A stretch of DNA of 64,000 nucleotides from Cristatella mucedo (lineage: Eukaryota; Bryozoa; Phylactolaemata; Cristatellidae), in NCBI GenBank assembly GCA_009760855.2, contig WPIO01000272.1:90800-154799 (forward strand), given 5' to 3'. This document shows, one piece after another, positions 34,235 to 45,446 of the stretch. A program made the translations under genes and the position numbers. The notes below the pieces were generated by a model. It did not search any database. It was not told the DNA's origin and worked only from the letters and a program-made list of their open reading frames with translations. Position 1 is the stretch's first letter. Each line of letters begins with the position of its first letter.

Positions 34235-34735
34235 CTACTTCAGGCGGTCAAGAACATTCTACTCCCCCACCAGGCTAAGCATCGTACCACTCGTAGCATC
34301 GTACCACTTTTTGGAATCCAACCGCTTGCCAATACCTCGTACAAACCTCAAATCTTTTGGAGACCGTGCATTTAGTGCATTCACTCTCAAAGCCGGGAAC
34401 CCACTTCCGACTTGCTTTAGAATATCCTCGACTTGACCATATTTAAAAAGAACGGAAAACGCACCTATTTAGGACAGCAATTAGCGGGTCCCTGTGATTC
34501 GTCCTTGATACGCTTATTGGTGCTGACACTGTGCATGCTGCCACTATCCACACTTGCATGTTGACCCTGTGCACGTCACCCCTAACCATGTTATTCATGA
34601 TGCTTATCAAGCGCGATATTACTCACCATTCAATCGCCTCTAACTTTGCAGCAAATGTAAAGCACCTAGAAAGAGATTGAATTATCAGAGGGCACTTTTT
34701 CAAATTCTTTATCTTTTATATTACTATTATTATTA
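34235..34735 (+). mobile_element. LINE family B 3' fragment
   Basis: Starts at the LLPHQAKH block (ctcccccaccaggctaagc) and runs through the C-terminal end, 3' UTR and hairpin. A tandem duplication of 'agcatcgtaccact' lies at 34278-34308. The hairpin arms read AAGCACC and GGGCACTT, so pairing is broken here. The tail is ATT-rich to about 34735. Confidence 0.85.
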
Positions 34736-35149
34736 CCTTAAGTCTATTAACCGGATAGCGTCTACGTTTCAATCACAGCGGGTAATTTATTATGGCAGTT
34801 CCGCTTCTAAATGTAAAGAGATAAAATCTCTTAATTCGACACTCTGGCTGCATGCCAGAGTGACGAGGGGCATCATTTATCTGGAATAGCTTCGTGGTAG
34901 ACGGCTGCCGTGGCTTCTTAACGGATTTTCTTGATACTGCGGCCGCGAACGTGCTCATTCATTAACATTGTCTAGTGTGCTTTTAAGCACCTCGCATCAC
35001 AGCGTTCTGTAAAACATAGCTACTCACGAGGTGCTCGAGATAAATTCACTGCTAATCCTTGTCTTGTTTTAGACTCAGTCAGTAGCAGCAATTAGTCTCA
35101 TTTGCCTAATAGCACTCATATGAAATAGTTTTTGTACAATTGGCTTACC
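34736..35149. other. Unrecognised stretch
   Basis: No supported gene. It contains a short inverted repeat (cactctggctgcatgccagagtg, 34840-34862) but no other structure. Confidence 0.5.
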
Positions 35150-35345
35150 TTACGACGGTGTGGTGTGGCCCAGTATTACCTTCGGGTAATCCTGTGATAC
35201 CTTAGTTGTGACCATGCATCAGCTGTCCTGGATATGCTCCTAAAAAAATGACCTTCGGAACATAAGGTGTGATGCCGCCAATACCTATCGGCAAGCCTGT
35301 CTCCGGCGGTGACTAAGTATCTCGACCCATCTTTAGAGATGGGTA
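35150..35345 (+). mobile_element. LINE family A, 5'-region fragment
   Basis: Matches the 5' part of the long A copy (25700-25905) in order: a gtgtggtgtgg-like block, agctgtcctNggatatgct, a cataaggtgtgatg-like block, a tacctatcgg-like block, and tctccggcggtga-like sequence. It ends abruptly at about 35345. Confidence 0.65.
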
Positions 35346-38094
35346 TCTCGTGCAAGGTTTCCAATATGAGCATTGCAATTGCAATTTTTGATCTTTGGTT
35401 CATTTAAAATAAGGACGGGCACTCAGAGCTACAATAGCACTCGACGAGAAGCTTTAATTACATTTTCCGGTTGAACTAAGTCCACTACTTTCTCTAAGGT
35501 AGAGTTTTTTTAGGAGGATCATATATCCCTAATCTCTAGTAGCTTCATTTGGACAAAGGTGACTCAAGCCCTAGCTGTGGACCATTTTACTAGATATGCA
35601 CTACTCCCTAGCCAATCCAAATGTCGGAAGACTTGAAATCACGGCAGCACTGACCCACTTTGTCCACTACCGCTGGAAATGACTCCGAGTTTGACAGCGA
35701 GAAGGTTGACGATGACGCGGACGTCGTCGATCACCATCAAAAATCACGGCAGATAGCTTCAATATAAAACTCCGGGATCATTCGCTAAAAAGTCAGCAAA
35801 TACCTCGACGCTTCGCTGGAGTTACGATCTGTAGCTGAGCAGGGTGGACACCAAGATTCGCGTATAAAACACATCACGCAAAGGCGAGACCACTCTCAGA
35901 TGACAGTATTGATAGAGAAAGTGACATCTTTCTCTCAGCCTATTTTCAAGACAATTTCTGAGACATTTATGGTTCTCAGCACGTCGCCAGTGGTTGCCTA
36001 CTATACGAAGCTAGCTGCTTATTCCTCACAGCCTGCAACTCCAACTTCTGCAACTTCGCATTTAGGGCATTTTGCTGTTCGAAACGTGAAGCAGCGGGAA
36101 ACAACTACTGCCTACCTGCCAAACACTGACAGTGGCATTTCAGAGCTTTTTCCCCATGTAAAGCTCACTTCAAACAACAAAACCGACTAGAACAAGTGTC
36201 TAATCACCTAGTAATGCTCTCTGAAAAATCGTGGAGTCAACTATACTTTGATCAAGCAATATTACTTCACGAGAAGCAACTAGAGAGTTAGAGGGAACAG
36301 GCTGTCTCAAAATAGCTGCATATCCGTCCGATGAGCTCTATCTCAGCAACGGCTGCTACTGCTTTTCTCGAGAAATATTTCTTGTGGGCTTAGCCAAACC
36401 CGCACACCACTGTCAGGGACAACGCACCGCATCTAAGTCTCTCGAGAACTTCAAGCTTGGTGTCGAGAACCCGGTATCGTTCATTCTCTGACGCTCTATG
36501 TCTTCCCTAGACGAAAGAACCCGCTGAGCGTCTGTAACAATAACCTCAAGCAATTGCTTGGAAATTCATCTTCACCACTAACGGAGGCCCCGCCGGAATT
36601 CAAACTGCAGTAATGGTGAACACTATTAGCACATGGCTATTCGCTGAGAAAACTTATTAACCTGGGGCAGATTCAGAAATCAAATTACCGAAACGGCGAA
36701 ATGAGCTAAAACAGTTATGGCTGATAATCTTTGAATGTGGTTCATGAATTATAACGCTAAGAATAAATCATTGGACAATCTACGGTTAAGGATGCGTAAA
36801 AGCTGAAGCCATGGGATAGGCAGTCTGTTGCGATTTCAGACTTGGCAACGGCAGTTGAGCTCATTTGACCCCTTAGCCGTGAGCTTTTGACCGCCTGTAA
36901 CCCACCACTGCTTTCAAGTTAACTTGTCCACTTTTTGATTGCAGACTGTTTATGTTAAGTTATTCACGTTCTTCGTCGCTGCCGTTCCTCCCTCCCCCCA
37001 GTTTTCGGCATAAATGCTTGCACATTGCTGCAGCAACTACAACTCCCTTGCTGTGCTGCCAAGCTCTGGCTTCAATATTAGTTGAACATTCGCTGAGATG
37101 GCCAACTTTACGAGCACTATCTTTGAGGCCCAGTTCCTTCCGGACGCGGAGCCGCATACCCAGTTATTAAGAACACTCTCCTTCCGTACACCACAAACAT
37201 GGCTAAGTTGAAAAGCCAAGGAAGCCACTAAGTCAAAGTGAGACAAATTGGAAGAAATAAAAGTGGCTAAAATAAATCACTGCTAAAAAATAAGGAGTCT
37301 TGCTACGCCCTCTACTACGTAACTTGACACGACAAGGAACCCTTTTGAGTACCAGGTGTTGTAACAAGTGTATGGCAGGAACGATCTGAAGGTTCAAGTT
37401 TGGCCTAAGGATAAAAATGGAGGCACCATATTAAGCATCTGCTACCCAGGTACGGAATCCTGGATTTCCTTTACTAGAGAGTTGACTTTATCAGCTTTTC
37501 CGATACATAGCGGAAGACATGTCTTGATCGGCCGACCGCCGAACATATGGCAAAGACTATGGCTGCCTTTAGCTAAGACGCTCGTCAGCCGGCACTCGGG
37601 GACTGCAATCCACTGATTCCTCATGACAGTGTATACGAAAAATAATATAAGTCATAATTACGCTATATAGCAGAGATGTAAAAATAGGTCATGTAACTAA
37701 TAGACCAATAAACCTTGAGAGAGACCGCATTAAGGTCATAAATATCAACCGTTTTTTGTCTGCTTCTTGCTGTATCGCTAGAATACAACGAAAAAAGGTT
37801 TCATTATATTTAATAGGGGCTGTCTTAGTTACTGCCTTTCTATTATCCTTGACACGCCCGAGTTTACCAGAACGACGCAAAGCTGCAGCTGCCACTCAAA
37901 AGTAGTGCTTTGAGGTGCAATCTTTTCCAGAATTGTTCTTGCATCTGTAATGACTATGACCAGTTACGCATCTTTTTGTTTTTTCAAACGCATAAAATGG
38001 AGAAGCCGTAAGAGCGTTTTTACACTAGTTCGTTAGTCAACCCAAGAATCCGATCAGCCGATTACTCGTTTGGCGTTCAGGCTCCAGAGAGCAA
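35346..38094. other. Unidentified 2.7-kb stretch with scattered short open frames
   Basis: No family A or B coding signature recognised. The frame at 35789-36190 is described separately. Other short frames (36952-37170, 37368-37616) show no family signature. It might include a LINE ORF1 or another element, but nothing decides it. Confidence 0.4.
35789..36190 (+). other. Unidentified open frame of about 133 codons
   Basis: Open from the stop at 35786-35788 to TAG at 36188-36190. The first ATG is at 35900. The first third is charged and could form a helix (VSKYLDASLELRSVAEQ); the rest is rich in Ser, Thr and Ala (SSQPATPTSATSHLGHF). No enzyme motif. It could be a remnant of a LINE ORF1 or chance. 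It lies about 450 nt after a family A 5' fragment. Confidence 0.25.
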
Positions 38095-38398
38095 AACAAC
38101 TAGAAATACATTTGATATAGCGCCCTCAGTTGGCTCAATCGCTTTCTAAGCAGTTTTTATTGGATGTAAAAGAAGCACAATCGAATTGTTAGCGGTATCA
38201 TGTTTGACAACAGACAAGAATAACATGGTTAAGGTGACATGCACAGTGCCAGCATGCGAGTTTGATTAGTGGTAGCATGCAGAGCGTCAAAACGAATAAG
38301 GAAATAACAGGCGAATCGCATTGACCTACTAAATGCCGTGATAAATAAATCCATTTTAGTTAGATTTTTAAATGTGGACAAGTGCTGAGATATTATGA
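38095..38398 (-). mobile_element. LINE family B 3' tail, minus strand
   Basis: Antisense tail with hairpin complement (gatatagcgccctcag...ctaagca), UTR phrases and the last codons. It meets a sense B copy at about 38400 head to head. The two pieces overlap in the element by only about 60 nt. Confidence 0.75.
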
Positions 38399-38401
38399 CG
38401 T

Positions 38402-38868
38402 CAGTCTTAAGTGAGATCCATCTCGTCTTGACTTCTGTAACTCACTGCTTGCTTGCCTACCGGCATGTGCAATCAGGCGATTACCCCGGATGCACTGCTC
38501 CGTAGCTAGGCTTGTTTGTTGTGAGTGTCCCAGTTGCCACATCACACCAATTCTCGCCGACCTGCACTGGCTACCAGTCAAGCAACGGATCGACTTCGAG
38601 GTTTTGTAGCTCACTTTTAGGTCACTTCATTCTTTGGCTAAAGACTATCTCTCAGATCTACTCCCCCACCAGGCCAAGCATCGTACCATCAGCTTTTCGG
38701 AATCCAGCCGTTGATTAATACCTCGTACAAACCTCAAATCCTTTGGAGACCGCGCATTTACTTCGTATGCTCCCAAAGCCTGGAACTCACTCCCGACTAA
38801 TGTTAAAATATCCCTGAATTGACCCACATTTAAAAAGAACCTACACGCACCTATTTAAGACAGCCCCT
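38402..38868 (+). mobile_element. LINE family B C-terminal fragment, no tail
   Basis: From the [10 protein letters not shown] region to the THLF-TA end of the protein, then cut off before the 3' UTR where a family A copy starts. Lack of its own tail suggests an inversion or replacement rather than a separate insertion. Confidence 0.75.
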
Positions 38869-38937
38869 TAAATTTCCCTCATTAAATGTCCGCTCGCTAA
38901 AAACCAAGGGATGCTTATCCGCAAAGAGGTTCTCCAA

Positions 38938-39405
38938 CAACCTGTTGACGGTGCTTATGCGGCTTGTATTCACGTCGGCTTGTATCGAGTTCAAGAATGG
39001 TAACATAGACTCTGATGAAGCTGTAATTGCAGATTTTTTTTGCTGCAATAGCACTAGCAAAAAGGACGGCTAGCATACGCAGCAAGCATTAAATACCTGA
39101 AAGCACTCAATTTAAAGCAATATAAGGAAAAGGAGAGTGAAGTATACCCAGATAATGGTTCGTGGCTCGTCGGAGCTTTCATTCTTAAAATTAATCTCCG
39201 ATAAGAAAACGCACGTTTGGAGGCTGCCAGAGAAAGGGTCCCGTAAAAACAACAAAATCATTTGCATGCAAATGCAGTTTGCTTCAACTTACTCGTAATT
39301 AAATTCCACAAAACAAACTGTAGATTTCTATGAATGTAACAACTATAATAGTAGCAGATTTTCCGAGACAAGCATAGGAGTGAGCTATATCACTGTCTGA
39401 ACCAT
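38938..39405. other. Unidentified insertion of about 470 nt in a LINE A copy
   Basis: The A sequence stops after 'atccgcaaagaggttctcc' and resumes at 'gttcagaagctagacgc'; in the 25.7-kb copy these two points are adjacent (about 26200-26215). The insert is not recognised: no LINE B, SINE or tail signature and no obvious terminal repeat. Confidence 0.55.
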
Positions 39406-40046
39406 GCAGGTTCAGAAGCTAGACGCATTTCGGCTTACATAAGCTTGGATGACGCCTTGTTTCAGTAGCTGTATATCTGAGACCACTCCAACTGGAATCT
39501 CATTCTATCAGTACGTGCTTTCTGACAAGATTGGTGGCGGGGTTGCAATTGTTGTTCGTTAATCTTTTGGCAATAAGATGTGCAGTTTTTCGCATGAACG
39601 GTCGTTTGAATCGGTTGCATAAATGTCTTCATAAAATACTAAGCCTCTCACTGTCGTGATGTACCGGCCTTCTACTGACTTTCTAAAAAGGAGTTTTCCT
39701 AGTTCCTCGCTAAAATATTTGCCTGTGACAGGCGTTACTGATTGCTCGAGACTTCAATATTCACGATGATGACCCTATCAACAGCCAGGTCCACTCATTT
39801 CTTGACTGCCTGGAGAATTTTGGTTTGGTTCAACACGTCGATCATACCACCCACGTCATTGACCGTATTCTAGACCTCGTGATCACTAAGGACGTCCTCC
39901 CCTCTGACCTTGTGGTGTGCCCACTGACCCTCTCAGATCATTCTTCAGTCTCGTTTACAGTTCCTGCTCCCTTGTACGTACAGGTTAATGTCGAACTTGT
40001 CAAGCGACGTAACTTACAAAACATTGACTTAGACAAGTTTTTTTAA
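39406..40046 (+). pseudogene. Endonuclease of LINE family A, broken
   Basis: Degraded endonuclease. It has a TETWM equivalent with a stop, then GGGVAIVV, a GDFNIH equivalent changed to ARDFNIH-like, and the open frame 39825-40046 with HVIDRILDLVITKD and LTLSDHSSVSF (SDH intact). Frames are broken between these blocks. Confidence 0.75.
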
Positions 40047-40819
40047 AACTGTATGTGGTGTAAGTCTTCTTGATTTGCATTCAGAATCGGCCGGAAGCCT
40101 CGATACTCTCACTAATGCAGTGAACATGACACTCAGGAGTGCTCTTGACAAGCATGCTCCCGTTAATTCTATCCGTGTGAAAGTCGTGGAGATTCCTTTC
40201 ACTTTACAAAAAAAATCCTAAAAATGCGCCGGTTTAAGCTCAGGCTTAAACGTCGCTTCCAGAAATTGGGGTCGGATGCCGATCTAGTCAATTTCTGAGA
40301 TTTCCTTCAAGTTTACCCCTGGAAACTGAAAAAAGCCAGGGCTTCTTTTTCAGCTCGAAAGCTGAACTCCGGCCAGTCGGACCCTAAACAGATTAATATG
40401 ACAGTAAACCATTTACTAACAAAAGCCAAGAGGTCTGACTCCCCAGATATTAAGTGCTCAGCCAAAAAGTTTTCAGACTTCTTTATTAAAGAACAATGCA
40501 CATTTGTGCCTTCATAAAACCATCTCCAACTAAAGCAATTGCAGAATCACAACCTGTGACCTTCCTTGGAAGGTGTTCTGATGTTTCTTTATTATAACAC
40601 TTGGTTACCTTAATAAGGTCTTGCAAAAATAGCTCGTCTCCTGAAGACCCCATACCATCATACCTGTGGTCTTCAATGGAAAAGCAGCTTAGCCCTGCCA
40701 AAACTGAGATTTTGAATGCTTCTTTGGAAGATAAGATAATCCCTATGTCCTTCAAATCGGCAATCGTTAGACCATACTTAAAAGTCTGGATTCGGTACAG
40801 GGGCCCTTGCTAAATATCG

Positions 40820-42300
40820 TATCGTTTCCCTTCTTTCTTTCTCGTCAAAGATTATTGAAAAATTGTTTCTAATCAGGTGGTTAAACATATTGAAAAGAAT
40901 GAAATGTCAGAAACATTTCAATCATGGTTCAAGAGGCAGCACTTCACTGAAACGGCTCCCCTCAGTGTTACCAACGACATTCTACCCCTAACTATATTAT
41001 TCATTTTGTTGGTTTTTCAAGCATGATTTTACTTACCAATCAATGCCATTTCCCTTTGCAGCAAATGTAAAGCGCCCAGAAAGAGATTAGGTTTTATGAG
41101 GGCGCTTTATCAAGTGCATTATTATTATTATTATTATTCTACGTAGCGACGACGGCGGGAATGTCACAGCCCTAGCTCTGCCAGATCTGTCAGCTGCCTT
41201 CGATACCAGTGATCACGATGTTCTACTTGAACGGTTGAGAACAACAATCGGTCTGGCAGACGAAGCACTGGCGTGATTTAAATCATACTTGTGTGATCGT
41301 GTTGTTTAATCCGTGTCGTGTGAGGGTCAGGTCTCACACACGAGTCCGGTTATCTGTAGAGTCCCTCAAAGGTCTGTACTCGGTCCCTTGCTGTTCTTCA
41401 TTTATACTCAACCTCTGGGAAAATTGATTAAGGCCCATGGAATGGGATATCACTTTTATGCTGACGATACTCAGCTGTATTTCTCATTCACGCCGTTGGA
41501 ATCTGCTGCAGCAACTGATAAACCGAATTCTTGCATTGCCAACATTCACTCCTGGATGTTGGAAAACCTCTTGAAACTAAATGACGATTTAACGAAACTG
41601 CTGCTCATAGGACATCCTAAGCGTGTGGCGGGATTAAAAGGCTTTGCTGGTCTAATAGGTGATGCTATTGTGCGATCATCGCCACGTGCTTGAAATTTAA
41701 ATGTCGTGTTCGTCAGCTGCCTCAATTTTAAAAGCTTCATTTAGAAGACCGCATCTACAGCTAGCTATCACGGCCGATCCCTATCCAAGATTAGGAGCTG
41801 TCTTTCTCACTGGCTTTCGAAAAATTTAACTAGCTCCTTAGTTCTGTATCGGCTTGATTATTGTAATTCCCATTTTTTAAAGGTACCAAAGAAATCAACT
41901 AGGCCACTGCAGCAGACTATGAATATGGCCGCAAGGTTAGTCTTTAAGTCACGTAGCTTTTCACATCCGTCTCCTTTGCTAAAAGAGCTAGGATGGATGC
42001 CGGTTGAGCAACAAATACAGAGCAAAGTATATAAGCTGACCCATGGGCCCGCCACGGCTTGGCTCCTTCGTATCTAGCTGAATGCTGCACCAATTTTAGC
42101 CTGTTCGCACCCTCAGTTCCCGTGTGGAAAATTAATTAGCTGTACCATTCCTCTGCCTTAAGACCGGTTGCCTCAGAAGCTTTAGCTCTGCATGTCCTAG
42201 ACTTTGGAACTCTCTTCCACAGTTCTTATGCTACGGCAACTACTCTCCGGCTGCTGACTATGGCTCATATTTCTCAGCGGCCCTTAGCTGCTACTTCCAT
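40820..42300 (+). pseudogene. Reverse transcriptase of LINE family A, broken
   Basis: Fragments of the RT: a QSWFKRQHF-type block at 40920, motif A at 41190-41235 (CTGCCTTCGATACC), and the open frame 41313-41693 with [20 protein letters not shown] and [14 protein letters not shown] (catalytic YADD intact). A post-catalytic region with stops follows. Motif A is separated from the N-terminal block by the family B insertion at 40986-41135. Confidence 0.8.
40986..41135 (+). mobile_element. LINE family B tail inserted in LINE A, with 7-bp target duplication
   Basis: A 150-nt piece: 3' UTR from 'ccctaact', the 'tttccctttgcag' block, hairpin with AAAGCGCCC...GGGCGCTTT arms, and (ATT)n. It is flanked by attctac at 40979-40985 and 41136-41142. 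The A copies at 1 and 27.7 kb have a single uninterrupted attctac here. This is a clean target-primed insertion. Confidence 0.93.
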
Positions 42301-42500
42301 GCTACTCACTACCTCAACTCCTTTACTGACTCTGCTATGCTTGCCACTTTCTCTTTGTTGCTTGAGATGAAGTCCATTAGCCACCGAATGCTTACCAAAA
42401 GCCGTTTAGGCTGTGAGTGGGCTATACAAAACTATTCTACGTAACACACACATAGTCTTCATGAATTTGTAGAGTTACAGACGGAGAACCATTGCATTAC

Positions 42501-43839
42501 AGGGCTTCTGCCATCACTTTCCTATACTTCGCATCATTTAAATTTCTGTGAAAGACGTATCTATCGAGTTCACCATTCCCAGGGCTCTGCAAACATTATC
42601 TCTTTTAAGGGTGCTTTCCCGCTTGACTGATACAAAAGTGAGCGTATAGTACTGTCGCATCCTTTTCTTAGCCTGATATGATACTGGTTATGAACTCTCT
42701 GTTACGACCTTTTTTGCAGCAAGCAGTACAGTGGGTAGGTAGATCGAGATTCGGCTCTATTGGATATATACAAGACTATATACAAGACTTACTTTTTGTT
42801 ATAATGTATACCACTCCTCTAGTCGGTGGCTTCGTACAAGCCAATAGGTGTTTCACGATTCTGGATATTTTTTTCGGACTCTTTCTGTTTGTATTGATGA
42901 CATTTGTACCGGCCAGGCAAAGCCTGTACAAATTACAAGAGTGCTACACGATGCAACTTATTTTTGCAGTGGTTTTAGCCGCCCGGTAGCCATCGAACAA
43001 GGAATGCAATAAATCACTAGCAATTAATAATCAAGCAATATGCTAAACCCTAATGGCTAAATACGCTTGTGAAATTCCCTGCTCTATATGCAATATGCCT
43101 CTAATCGTAGGCGACTTAATTTTTGTCGATGCACTTGGATGGCTTAATGTGAACCCGACCTAGCTGAAAACAGTTATTTACGCGATGAATATAATCGACG
43201 CTAGCCTGAAATGCTTCTCTTTTGTTGTTACTCGGTCTATTAAAACTAGTTTTTAGTAGTACCTGTCACTCTCTTCTTGCTGAATTTTAAACCGCTAAAG
43301 TACGCTTGAAGCATTACCTATAATCTTGTTCTCTGATTTTCCTACTGCGATCAAATTTTACTTCATTAAAAATGCTACGATCTCATTCGACCCTTTCCTA
43401 CAGATATCATCCTCTTTTTTATTTGAATATGCTAATGGTCCGTTTTATAAAATAACTGCTGCTCATCTTTTTTCTGAATTTCGCTTACTGGCTGATCATT
43501 TTCTCCGATGGCTAACGTGCAAAGCCCGCACTCGTATTGCTCGTGCTACTCTCGATTGTAAATTTCGCAGTGAGTGAATGCTTTGAAAGCCTACAGTCAG
43601 TACCGAGTATGACGCATCCGGATCTCTTTTTCTCTCAACAGCTGTTATCCAGTTTGGTACCCAAAAATGACTATCAATCCCGGAAGTTGTCTTAGGGTGC
43701 TATACAAACGACAGGCCGTGCATCCCGAAGAGAGACCTGGCGAACCAAAAACACCTATTTACATAAACTTGACATCATTCGCTTTGTTCACCTCTATACT
43801 TTATTTCCTCGATCCTTTCCCCGGCACTCCGAGTTTAGT
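42501..43839. other. Unrecognised stretch with two short open frames
   Basis: The frame 42678-42989 (103 codons) is strongly hydrophobic in its second half (LDIFFGLFLFVLM), resembling a membrane segment, but shows no family signature. The frame 43326-43577 also shows none. Neither is supported as a gene. Confidence 0.35.
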
Positions 43840-44108
43840 TTTTATGCGTGGCGTATACTCTCCGGCTGCCAACAATGGTACATCCTTTCCAGCCCTCCTA
43901 AGCTGCTACTTCTGTACAACTCACTACCTTAACTGCTGTCCTGAATTAGCCACGCTCCTAACTTTCTCTTTGTTGCGTGTGATGACTTCAGTTGGCTACC
44001 TAGTGCTCACCGAAATACGCTTAGGCTTTTGATTGAACACTTTCTTGGGTAAAAATCACGCAGACTTTGTGGCTTTGTAGAGTTACATTCGGCAATACAG
44101 TTATGTTA
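43840..44108 (+). mobile_element. LINE family A 3' fragment
   Basis: Carries the last part of the A protein (YSPAANNGTSF, CYFCTTHYLNCC, LRVMTSVGYL) and the 3' UTR with a decayed ACATT-type end. The frame 43667-44032 covers the coding part. Confidence 0.75.
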
Positions 44109-45099
44109 CAATATTTTGTTATTATATAGTAATCACCATAGTCATAATAGCTGAGAATATGTATTAGGTGATCAGTTTCGCTTTAGACCTAGAGTCAAGC
44201 ATTTGAGTAAACCCCGAGTCTTTGAGCCAGGCAGTTGAGCTCTGGACTTCAATGAAGAGCTTCGACAGCACGATTCTAAAAGCATCCACTCTAAATTGGA
44301 GCTCATATATATATATATATATATATTTTATTTTTTATTCTCGTGACCAATTAGTGGTCTAGTTAGCTTATCTTAGAAAACACGGGAATGCTTGAAGTTG
44401 TGGAAAACAGCAGCAATGGATTGCGGTAAATCGTCACACTGCAGTTGGGCAAAGCTGAAGGTCAGCACCGACGAGGCGTGAGAGCGCGAGATTCGCTCGC
44501 CATAGTAGTAGAGTTAGCAAAGTGGGGTCTCTGGTCCATGAGACTTTCAATGAGCAGCCGAAAGGAGATTTTAGCAGTAACGGTTTTTGAATGTTTCGCC
44601 GCAGGCACGACCTATTTCTATGCTTCCTACCGCAGTAGCAGTAAGTGTGGTGGTCGGCGCTCATTTTGTACGAATTATTCTGGAGATAGTTTAATAGAAG
44701 CCGGTGTTAACTTTGTAAGAAATATTCCGGCGAGAGACTTGTGTATGACGAGTCTATAGCTGGCGTGACTTTTGCAGAGATCGCGGCAACATTAGAGTTT
44801 AAGAAAACTAATTACTGAGCTATGACTCTCTAGAGGTGACAGCAACTTAATCCTATCTCTGATTGAATTGCATGACAATAATATTTGTTTGACCTGCTGT
44901 CAATGGAATTTTAAAACTAGATTAGTCTAGTCGTCTTAGACCTTTTCCAAAATAAGCAGTCCTTCAGTTGATATATTGCGATTCCTTTATTTTTCAGCTT
45001 AAAATATTCTTACAAGCAATCCTGTTCATCCGCTCGATTTGAACAACAGTGCTTCACTGTGCGAGCGAACAGCGGATTCCTCGCAGCTTTGGCCATACT
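44109..45099. other. Unrecognised stretch with an (AT)12 repeat
   Basis: Simple AT repeat at 44304-44327. Opposed open frames at 44434-44760 lack any motif. Nothing else recognised. Confidence 0.45.
44304..44327 (+). repeat. (AT)n microsatellite
   Basis: Twelve AT units. Confidence 0.95.
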
Positions 45100-45446
45100 A
45101 GATAAGCTTTAAGACCGTCAGCGACAGAAGCTTTTGGCCTGCAGATTTTCTAATTGCGATGAACTTTCACAATTCTCTCGCAACGAAATGTACTCTCTTC
45201 CTGCCCACTGCTGCACATCTTTTTAGGCAATACTTAGTTGCTACTTTCATGCTTCTCACTTTGTTGACTGCCCTCATGACTTAGCTAGGTTTTTCTCTTT
45301 CTTTTGATTGCATAGGAAAAATTCTGTTGGCTATAGCATGGTACTGAACGCCGCTTGTCGATGAGTCTGATATATACAATTCCCCAGTATAAGAACTACG
45401 TTGTCCCACTGGATTTCTGGAGTTACAGACAGAAATGCATTACATC
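45100..45446 (+). mobile_element. LINE family A 3' fragment, diverged
   Basis: Resembles the A block from 'aagacagttggcgacagaag' through the end of the protein and 3' UTR (gttacagacagaaatgcattacat). Many substitutions and stops. Confidence 0.75.

Larger units (their letters stand above)
38868..42500 (+). mobile_element. LINE family A copy, twice interrupted
   Basis: Begins with the SVRSLKTKG block (38885-38915). It is interrupted by unknown sequence at 38938-39405, resumes with the AFLLTETWM equivalent, then endonuclease, RT (interrupted at 40986-41135 by a family B tail), C-terminal region and the A 3' end near 42500. Numerous stops and indels. Confidence 0.82.
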
